From: VBDM01 sp035519135
GTDB lineage: Bacteria; Pseudomonadota; Gammaproteobacteria; Burkholderiales; SG8-39
Length of the DNA stretch: 10,383 nt
Assembly (NCBI GenBank): GCA_035519135.1
Contig: DATIWX010000083.1
Coordinates: 1-10,383 of the forward strand
Direction of reading: 5' to 3'
Below, piece by piece: positions 5,832 to 10,383 of the stretch. The notes under the pieces were generated by a model. It was not told the origin of the DNA. It did no database searches and worked only from the letters and a program-made list of their open reading frames with translations. A program made the position numbers and the translations under genes. Numbering within the stretch: the stretch's first letter is position 1; each line of letters begins with the position of its first letter.

Positions 5832-6149
5832 TCAGCGCTCGTTGCGCGCGACCCTCTTGGCGAGGTCCGGGCGGAACACGCGCTTGTCGGCCGAGGCGCG
5901 CTCGAGCGCGGCGACCGGGATGGCGATCTCGGCGCCCGCCGCGTCGCGGAAGCGCAGCGCCGGCGCGTCGCCGAGGTAGCTGCCCACGCTGAGCGGCGTC
6001 CACTCGGACGGGATGACGACAGCCACGGGGTTGCCGGCGGACAGCGTGTATACGTGCATGCTCTCCCAACGGGATTCGTCGGCCCGGGAGAGGGCGGGAG
6101 CAGCGGCGAGGGCCGCTGCCAGCAAGGTCAGCGCAAAGGGGCTCTTCAT
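5832..6149 (-). CDS. Small secreted protein, unknown function (105 aa)
   Basis: The N-terminus MKSPFALTLLAAALAAAPALSRA is a clear Sec signal peptide, with a cleavage site probably just after ALSRA (residues ~19-23), leaving about 82 mature residues in the periplasm. The mature part (HVYTLSAGNPVAVVIP, then SVGSYLGDAPALRFRDAAGAEIAIPVAALE) looks beta-rich. It ends in a basic stretch and contains no Cys or recognisable motif. I do not recognise the family. The ATG at 6149 is chosen because AGGGAGA lies five bases upstream and the signal peptide starts there; the frame continues 54 codons further 5' without support. It stands alone, 121 bp downstream of glnS with its own candidate promoter and an FNR-type box, and is closed by the terminator at 5783-5810. 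Confidence 0.75.
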   Translation of the reverse strand: MKSPFALTLLAAALAAAPALSRADESRWESMHVYTLSAGNPVAVVIPSEWTPLSVGSYLGDAPALRFRDAAGAEIAIPVAALERASADKRVFRPDLAKRVARNER

Positions 6150-6176
6150 GTGGGTCTCCCTGGTAGTGGTCGCCGC

Positions 6177-6182
6177 ACTATA
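6177..6182 (-). promoter_or_regulatory. Candidate -10 element for the small secreted protein gene
   Basis: Read on the minus strand this is TATAGT, one change from TATAAT, with an implied transcript start near 6170 and a leader of ~20 nt ending in the strong Shine-Dalgarno. The -35 region at 17-bp spacing is poor, which would fit an activator-dependent promoter. The FNR-type box upstream would be centred at about -91.5 relative to this start. Confidence 0.4.
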
Positions 6183-6254
6183 CGGACCGCGGCCGTTTTT
6201 CCCGAGGAAATAGTCCGTGTTGCGCCGCGAATCCCCCGGGATATTGTCGGAGAC

Positions 6255-6268
6255 TTGATCTGGATCAA
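6255..6268. promoter_or_regulatory. FNR/Anr-type binding site
   Basis: TTGATCTGGATCAA fits the FNR/Anr consensus TTGAT-N4-ATCAA exactly. The symmetry extends outwards to ten bases per arm (6251-6260 and 6263-6272), the last two falling in the glnS stop codon TAG (6273-6271). It lies 105 bp upstream of the small secreted protein ATG. The symmetrical arms could also form a hairpin after glnS, but no T tract follows on the minus strand, so a regulator site is the better reading. Regulation by oxygen or nitrogen oxides is inference. Confidence 0.55.
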
Positions 6269-6270
6269 GT

Positions 6271-8043
6271 CTATTTTGGGGCGGCCCACGAATCTCGCAG
6301 CGAAACCGCACGGTTGAAAGTGGAAGGGGTGTCGCGGTCTGCCACGAAGTAGCCGTGGCGCTCGAACTGGAAGCGCTCTTCGCTCTTGGCGCCCTTCAGC
6401 GCGGGCTCGAGCTGGGCGGCGACCACCTTCTTCGACTCGGGATTGAGGTCCTTCAGGAAATCCGTGTCCCCGGCGCCGGGGTGGGGGACCCGGAACAGGC
6501 GGTCGTAGAGGCGCACTTCCGCCGGGTGGGCATGTTTCGCGCTCAACCAGTGGATGGCGCCCTTCACCTTCACCTGTTCCGCGCCCGGCGTGCCCGAGCG
6601 CGTGTCGGGGTCGTACCTGCAGCGCACGGTGTCGGTGGCCTTGTCGTAGCCCAGGCACTCGACCACGTAGCCGTAGCGCAGCCGCACCTTGTTGCCGGGG
6701 AACAGGCGGAAGTAGCCCTTGGGCGGCGACTCGCTGAAGTCCTCGCGCTCGATCCACAGCTCGCGCGAGAACGGCAGGGCGCGCTTTCCCCACTCGGGCT
6801 TGTGCGGGTGGTTGGGCGCCTCGCACAGCTCTTCCCTGTCCTGCGGATAGTTCTCGATCACCAGCTTCACCGGGTCGAGCACGGCGATGCGCCGCGGGGC
6901 GACGTCGTTCAGGTGCTCGCGCATGCAGTCCTCGAGCACGGAGAATTCGATCCAGGAGTCGGCCTTGGCGACGCCGATGCGCTCGGCGAAGAGGCGGAAG
7001 CCCTCGGGGGTGAAGCCGCGCCGGCGCGCGCCGACGAGCGTCGGCATGCGCGGGTCGTCCCAGCCGTCGACGTGTTTCTCCTCGACCAGCTGGATGAGCT
7101 TCCTCTTCGACAGCACCACGTAGGTCAGGTTGAGCCGGGCGAACTCGATCTGCTGGGGCAGCGGCCGCTGCAGCAGGCCCGGCCGGCGCACGCCGTCGTA
7201 GCCGGTCCAGTCCTCGGCGAGCCGCTCGTTGAACCAGTTGTACAGCGGCCGGTGGTCCTCGAACTCGAGCGTGCAGATCGAGTGGGTGATGTTCTCGAGC
7301 GCGTCCGACACGCCGTGAGCCCAGTCGTAGGTCGGGTAGATGCACCACGCGTCTCCGGTGCGGTGATGGTGCGCGTGGCGGATGCGGTACATGGCCGGGT
7401 CGCGCATGTTCATGTTGGGCGAGGCCATGTCGATGCGGGCGCGCAGCACGTGCTCGCCCTCGGCGTACTTGCCCTCGCGCATTTCGCGCAGCAGCTTCAG
7501 GCTCTCGTCGACCGTGCGCGTGCGGTAGGGGCTCTCCTTGCCGGGGTCGGTGAGCGTGCCGCGCAGCGCGCGCATCTGGTCGGCCGAAAGGCTGTCGACG
7601 TAGGCGTGGCCGCGGCGCACCAGCTCCTCGGCGAACTCGTACAGGTACTCGAAGTAGTCCGACGCGTAGTACTCGTTCGGCTCCCAGGAGAAGCCGAGCC
7701 ATTGCACCGCGTCGCGGATCGAGTCGACGTACTCGGTCTCCTCCTTCGTCGGGTTGGTGTCGTCGAAGCGCAGGTGGCAGGCGCCGCCGTAGTCGCGCGC
7801 CAGGCCGAAGTTGAGGCAGATCGACTTGGCGTGGCCGTAGTGCAGGTAGCCGTTCGGCTCGGGCGGAAAGCGCGTGCGGATCTTCGCCGTGTCGGGCGGC
7901 GCGAGCTCCGCCGAGAGCGCGGAGCCGGGCTTGCCGCTCCACCTGCGCCTGGCGAACTTGCCCGCCATCAGGTCGGCCTCGACGATCTGGCGGATGAAGT
8001 TGGAGTGCGAGGCTTCCTGCTGCTTCCTGGCGGGAGAGGACAT
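6271..8043 (-). CDS. glnS: Glutaminyl-tRNA synthetase (GlnRS)
   Basis: A 590-residue class I aminoacyl-tRNA synthetase that charges tRNA-Gln with glutamine in the cytoplasm. The HIGH motif is in FPPEPNGYLHYGHAKS (59-74), with Tyr at the second position (HYGH). The KMSKS equivalent is VLSKRK (310-315). Other GlnRS-specific blocks are LRFDDTNP, RARIDMASP, WCIYPTYDWAHG, HSICTLEFEDHRPLYNW and GWDDPRMPT. The C-terminal anticodon-binding beta-barrels are complete, with GAIHWLSAKHA and RLYDRLFRVPHPG, ending in SLRDSWAAPK. E. coli GlnRS is 554 residues. The extra length here lies mainly in a segment between NFIRQIVEADLMAGK and IRTRFPPEPNG (~30-54) and in a stretch before QQIEFARLNL (~274-295). The ATG at 8043 has only a weak ribosome site. 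A membrane protein gene lies 30 nt upstream on the same strand and may share its promoter. Confidence 0.98.
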   Translation of the reverse strand: MSSPARKQQEASHSNFIRQIVEADLMAGKFARRRWSGKPGSALSAELAPPDTAKIRTRFPPEPNGYLHYGHAKSICLNFGLARDYGGACHLRFDDTNPTKEETEYVDSIRDAVQWLGFSWEPNEYYASDYFEYLYEFAEELVRRGHAYVDSLSADQMRALRGTLTDPGKESPYRTRTVDESLKLLREMREGKYAEGEHVLRARIDMASPNMNMRDPAMYRIRHAHHHRTGDAWCIYPTYDWAHGVSDALENITHSICTLEFEDHRPLYNWFNERLAEDWTGYDGVRRPGLLQRPLPQQIEFARLNLTYVVLSKRKLIQLVEEKHVDGWDDPRMPTLVGARRRGFTPEGFRLFAERIGVAKADSWIEFSVLEDCMREHLNDVAPRRIAVLDPVKLVIENYPQDREELCEAPNHPHKPEWGKRALPFSRELWIEREDFSESPPKGYFRLFPGNKVRLRYGYVVECLGYDKATDTVRCRYDPDTRSGTPGAEQVKVKGAIHWLSAKHAHPAEVRLYDRLFRVPHPGAGDTDFLKDLNPESKKVVAAQLEPALKGAKSEERFQFERHGYFVADRDTPSTFNRAVSLRDSWAAPK

Positions 8044-8073
8044 CGTGCGACCGTGTTCGGATTTGCCGCGATT

Positions 8074-8535
8074 TTACCGCACGCCTCCCGCCGGCCCGGG
8101 TTTGCCGGGTTGCCCGGCCCCGGGCGCGAACGCGAGCGCGAGGCAGATCGCCGCCGCGGCCGACACCGCGGCGGGCGCGGTGAAGAAGTACAGGCCGCAC
8201 AGCACGGTGAACGCGAGGTAGCCGGCGAACAGCGTCGCGACCAGCGGGCGCGTGCGGGCCGGGTCGCTGCGCGCCATGGTCCCGAGCTGCCACAGCAGCA
8301 CTGCGAGCAGCAGCAGCGTCACGCTGAACAGCAGGCTGAAGCCGCGGTAGAAATCCCAGTGCGTCCGGCGAAATCCCATGATGCTGAACGGGTAGGCCTG
8401 CATCGCCATGAACACGGCCGCTTCCTCGGGGCCCCGAGACGAGGGGTCGAGTGCCTTGTAGGTATGCCCGGCGCAGAACACCAGCGTCAGCCCCGACGCG
8501 ATGCGCAGCAGGATCGACTGTTTCGTTTGTTTCAT
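8074..8535 (-). CDS. Four-helix integral membrane protein (resembles LIC_13387 family)
   Basis: A 153-residue inner-membrane protein with four predicted membrane segments at ~8-24, ~65-84, ~97-118 and ~121-137. It has a Gly/Pro-rich C-terminal tail. Recognisable features are RIASGLTLVFCAGHT (11-25) and YPFSIMGFRRTHWDFYRGFSL (48-68). A G-H-T motif after the first helix and a conserved (R/S)xxxDF(Y)xGxxL motif before the second resemble the LIC_13387-type family of unknown function. The family name is from memory of the pattern, not a search. I chose the ATG at 8535, with GAGGG four bases or fewer upstream, over a GTG four codons earlier that lacks a ribosome site. It ends 30 nt before glnS on the same strand and is divergent from the FecR operon. 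Confidence 0.7.
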   Translation of the reverse strand: MKQTKQSILLRIASGLTLVFCAGHTYKALDPSSRGPEEAAVFMAMQAYPFSIMGFRRTHWDFYRGFSLLFSVTLLLLAVLLWQLGTMARSDPARTRPLVATLFAGYLAFTVLCGLYFFTAPAAVSAAAAICLALAFAPGAGQPGKPGPAGGVR

Positions 8536-8606
8536 GGGCCCTCGCACTGTGAGAAAAGTCTCATATCCTGGGCGTCCCGCCCGGCCGTGTCCCCGACATT
8601 ATGTGT

Positions 8607-8612
8607 TAGCAT
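8607..8612 (+). promoter_or_regulatory. Candidate -10 element of the FecR/beta-barrel operon
   Basis: TAGCAT in the context TTATGTGTTAGCAT is the only AT-richer -10-like sequence upstream of the FecR gene. It implies a transcript start near 8619 and a leader of about 110 nt containing two stem-loops. No consensus -35 is seen at 17 bp, so confidence is low. Confidence 0.25.
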
Positions 8613-8634
8613 CGTCGGCCAAGCACGAAATTCA

Positions 8635-8656
8635 CGGCGGAAAAGCGTTTCCGCCG
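8635..8656 (+). promoter_or_regulatory. Leader stem-loop 1 of the FecR operon
   Basis: CGGCGGAAA (8635-8643) pairs perfectly with TTTCCGCCG (8648-8656) around the loop AGCG, a 9-bp stem. It sits in the putative 5' leader about 60 nt before the Shine-Dalgarno. No T tract follows, so it is not a simple terminator. Confidence 0.45.
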
Positions 8657-8668
8657 GCAGTTGCAGGC

Positions 8669-8700
8669 AACCGCGATTCGCGCGCTGGCGGGTCGCGGTT
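8669..8700 (+). promoter_or_regulatory. Leader stem-loop 2 of the FecR operon
   Basis: AACCGCGA (8669-8676) pairs perfectly with TCGCGGTT (8693-8700), an 8-bp stem with a 16-base loop. The stem is bracketed by a direct repeat, TTGCAGG, at 8661-8667 and 8700-8706. It ends 14 nt before the FecR Shine-Dalgarno, so it is placed where it could influence translation. Confidence 0.4.
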
Positions 8701-8729
8701 TGCAGGGGCACATTGGGAGGTATGCCGCT

Positions 8730-9455
8730 GTGAGACCGTTTGGTGTACTGGACGACCCGCGCCGTCGCATTCTCATCCAGGCGCTCGCCGCAGGGTTCTT
8801 CTCCTCGGCCGGAAGCGCCGCCGCGCAGATCTTCGGCCGCTCGCCCGGGCCGCTCCCCGCCGGACAATCGATCTACCGCGTTTCCGGCACGGTGAGCGTC
8901 AACAGCCAGCCGGCGACTCTGCAGACCCGCATCAAGCCCGGCGATACCGTCGAGACCGCGCCCAACGGGGAGGTCGTTTTCGCCGTCGCGGAGGAGGCCT
9001 TCCTGCTGCGCGGCGGCAGCCGCATGGTGATCGAGACGCCGCCGCCGCGGTCGGGGCTGGTGACCGCCATGCGGCTGGTGACCGGCAAGGTGCTGTCGGT
9101 GTTCGGCAAGGGCAGGCCGACGCGCATACTCACCGCGACCTCGACCATCGGCATCCGCGGCACCGGGGTGTACGCCGAGACCGATCCCGAGCAGACCTAT
9201 TTCTGCACCTGCTACGGCGTGGCGGACGTCACCGCGACCAACGATCCCACCAGCAAGCAGACGGTGGTGGCGACCCATCACGACAATCCGCTCTACATCC
9301 TGGCGAAGGGCAAGGAAGGCGCGGCCATCCGCAAGGCGCCCTTCATCAACCACACCGACCAGGAGCTGATGCTGATCGAATCGCTGGTCGGGCGCACGCC
9401 GCCGTTCGTGTTCCCGATGGAAAACTACAATGCGCCGCGGCGCGACTACCCGTAG
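8730..9455 (+). CDS. FecR-domain periplasmic protein with RR-type (Tat-like) signal
   Basis: A 241-residue exported protein. The N-terminus DDPRRRILIQALAAGFFSSAG (8-28) has an arginine cluster followed by a moderately hydrophobic stretch, resembling a Tat signal (RRxIL). It probably ends near SAAAQ (29-33). Residues ~47-165 form a FecR-like beta domain: IYRVSGTVSVN, PGDTVETAPNGEVVFAV, AFLLRGGSRMVIE, RLVTGKVLSVFG and TATSTIGIRGTGVYAE. After it come two Cys in FCTCYG (159 and 161) and HHDNP (183-187), possible metal ligands. The classical FecR relays a ferric citrate signal, but here no sigma factor is adjacent. The GTG at 8730 is chosen because GGGAGG (8715-8720) lies nine bases upstream; the frame stays open to a TTG at 8661 inside the leader hairpins. 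The 3' end overlaps the beta-barrel gene by 26 nt, so the two are surely one operon. Confidence 0.82.
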   Translation: MRPFGVLDDPRRRILIQALAAGFFSSAGSAAAQIFGRSPGPLPAGQSIYRVSGTVSVNSQPATLQTRIKPGDTVETAPNGEVVFAVAEEAFLLRGGSRMVIETPPPRSGLVTAMRLVTGKVLSVFGKGRPTRILTATSTIGIRGTGVYAETDPEQTYFCTCYGVADVTATNDPTSKQTVVATHHDNPLYILAKGKEGAAIRKAPFINHTDQELMLIESLVGRTPPFVFPMENYNAPRRDYP

Positions 9456-10362
9456 GAGGCGCAGGGCGATCCTGGCGACCGCCGCGGCCCTGGTCCCCGC
9501 CGTCGCGCCCGGGACGGCGCGCGCGCTGGACTTCGATTTCACCCCGGCGCGCGTGGAAGCGAGCCTGACCTCGGACGACAACGTCACCCGCGCGGGCGGC
9601 AGCGACGCCCTGCGCGACACGATCTTCGGCGTGCGCGCGAGCAAGGGACTGCTGCTGCCGGTGACGCAGCGCACGCGCGCCATCGTGCAGGGTTTCCTGG
9701 GCGGGGAAAAATTCCAGAAGTACGACGGCCTGTCGCACAATTTCATCGGCGCGCAGGCGGACATCCAGTTCCGCTCCTCCGGCGATTTCGGCTCGGCGAC
9801 CTATTCCGCGTTCCTCCGCACCCAGGCCGAGTACTACCAGTCGACCCTGCGCGACGGCTACCGCCACGCCTACGGGGTCACGGTCCTCAAGCCCCTCACC
9901 GACCGCGTCACCTTCCTCGGGGCGCTGCAGCAGAACATCAGCGACGGCAAGAGCACCGTGTTCGATACGCAGAACACGGCGCTGCGCGCCAACTTCGACT
10001 GGAGCCTCAGCACCTGGAACACCTTCTACTTCGGAGCGGAGTACCGCAAGGGCGACTTCGTCTCCACGGCCTGCCGTACCTGCGACCCCAACAAGACGCT
10101 CGGCCTGGTGAATACCGCGACGCCGAACATCATCGAGGACGACGCCTTCACCGACGTCGTGCGCGACGCCTACCGCCTCAAGGCCAATATCATCGTCGCG
10201 ACGCTGGGCTACAACCGCGCCTTCAGCAGCGGGCAGTCGCTCGACCTGTCCTGGCGCCGCGCCACGTCGTCGCTCTCGCAAAGCGCGGTCGCGCCGGCGA
10301 CGAAATCGGATTTCGCCTACACCGTGAACCAGTACTCGCTCGCGTATCTCGTGCGCTTCTAG
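9430..10362 (+). CDS. Outer-membrane beta-barrel protein
   Basis: A 310-residue exported protein. The signal peptide has a very Arg-rich n-region (residues 2-12), a hydrophobic core AILATAAALVPAVA, and an A-R-A cleavage site at 30-32. The mature part is a run of amphipathic, aromatic-rich strands (for example YSAFLRTQAEYYQS, TFYFGAEYRKGDF, IIVATLGYNRAF). It ends in YSLAYLVRF, which fits the C-terminal beta-signal with a terminal Phe read by the BAM complex. A loop carries ACRTCD (C215 and C218), unusual for outer-membrane barrels. No named family is recognised. Its start lies inside the FecR gene (26-nt overlap) with GGAA upstream, implying coupled translation. The third gene of the operon starts 10 nt after its stop. 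A structural, porin-like or export role is possible; substrate unknown. Confidence 0.8.
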   Translation: MRRGATTRRRRRAILATAAALVPAVAPGTARALDFDFTPARVEASLTSDDNVTRAGGSDALRDTIFGVRASKGLLLPVTQRTRAIVQGFLGGEKFQKYDGLSHNFIGAQADIQFRSSGDFGSATYSAFLRTQAEYYQSTLRDGYRHAYGVTVLKPLTDRVTFLGALQQNISDGKSTVFDTQNTALRANFDWSLSTWNTFYFGAEYRKGDFVSTACRTCDPNKTLGLVNTATPNIIEDDAFTDVVRDAYRLKANIIVATLGYNRAFSSGQSLDLSWRRATSSLSQSAVAPATKSDFAYTVNQYSLAYLVRF

Positions 10363-10372
10363 GGAGACGGCC

Positions 10373-10383
10373 ATGAGAACACT
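10373..10383 (+). CDS. Start of a third operon gene (truncated by the window)
   Basis: An ATG at 10373 follows AGGGAGA (10361-10367) at good spacing, directly after the stop of the beta-barrel gene. Only MRT is visible, so nothing can be said of its product. Position and ribosome site make it the next member of the FecR/beta-barrel operon. Confidence 0.6.

Noticed and set aside
4244..5992. A 582-codon plus-strand frame antisense to EamA and GST
   Set aside because: An antisense shadow of GC-rich genes with no ribosome site or recognisable domain.
6146..8293. A 715-codon minus-strand frame overlapping glnS
   Set aside because: It is the +1/-1 shadow of glnS; the translation is low-complexity and Arg-rich.
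8550..8563. Small inverted repeat TGAGA-aaag-TCTCA between the divergent membrane protein and FecR genes
   Set aside because: Only five bases per arm, likely by chance; no regulator family recognised, so not listed as an operator.
8661..8729. TTG start for a longer FecR protein
   Set aside because: It lies inside the leader stem-loops without a Shine-Dalgarno, adds residues ahead of the signal peptide, and the GTG at 8730 has GGGAGG at nine bases.
6355..8733. A 792-codon open frame on the plus strand, antisense to glnS and the membrane protein gene
   Set aside because: Its translation is Arg/Ala/Gly/Val-rich without domains, and it mirrors the GC-rich third-position pattern of glnS, which is unmistakably real on the other strand.

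Overview
The window is very GC-rich and densely coded, and it looks like a chromosomal segment of a Gram-negative proteobacterium. I infer Betaproteobacteria (a Burkholderiales- or Nitrosomonadales-like lineage). The reasons are a proteobacterial-type GlnRS, an outer-membrane beta-barrel with a C-terminal Phe, a Nu-class GST, an IHF-type site and an FNR-type box. The taxonomic call is inference and no marker here proves it. I see no tRNA, rRNA, CRISPR array, insertion sequence or prophage.

Layout. (1) 1-3585 holds a CheW-domain protein on the minus strand, running off the left edge. Divergent from it are an HDOD-domain protein and, about 140 bp later, a NodC/hyaluronan-synthase-like family 2 glycosyltransferase, closed by a hairpin at 3601-3624. 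(2) 3649-3858 is a small winged-helix-like protein on the minus strand, in an unusually AT-rich pocket with a consensus IHF site. (3) 4091-5572 is a minus-strand pair, a YfcG-like glutathione transferase followed after 12 nt by an EamA/DMT transporter. Just upstream of the GST, and matching no intact gene, lies what reads as the last ~45 codons of a sensor histidine kinase, probably a gene relic. (4) A perfect palindromic terminator (5783-5810) ends a small secreted protein gene (5832-6149). Its upstream region carries a perfect FNR-type palindrome that abuts the glnS stop codon. (5) glnS (6271-8043) is preceded, 30 nt upstream on the same strand, by a four-helix membrane protein gene (8074-8535). 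(6) Divergent from these, 8730-10383 is an operon: a FecR-domain protein with an RR-type signal sequence, an overlapping outer-membrane beta-barrel gene, and the first codons of a third gene at the right edge. Its leader is predicted to be structured.

How the genes may work together. The left cluster (CheW adaptor, HDOD, processive glycosyltransferase) suggests signalling linked to surface or exopolysaccharide production. The right operon looks like an envelope module: a periplasmic FecR-like domain with a CxC and an HHD motif, coupled to a beta-barrel that has its own CxxC. The middle genes are housekeeping (glnS) or stress/transport (GST, EamA). The best candidates for new biology are the FecR/beta-barrel module, the tailed CheW protein, and the FNR-box-associated secreted protein. 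These functional links are inferences from sequence and gene order only.
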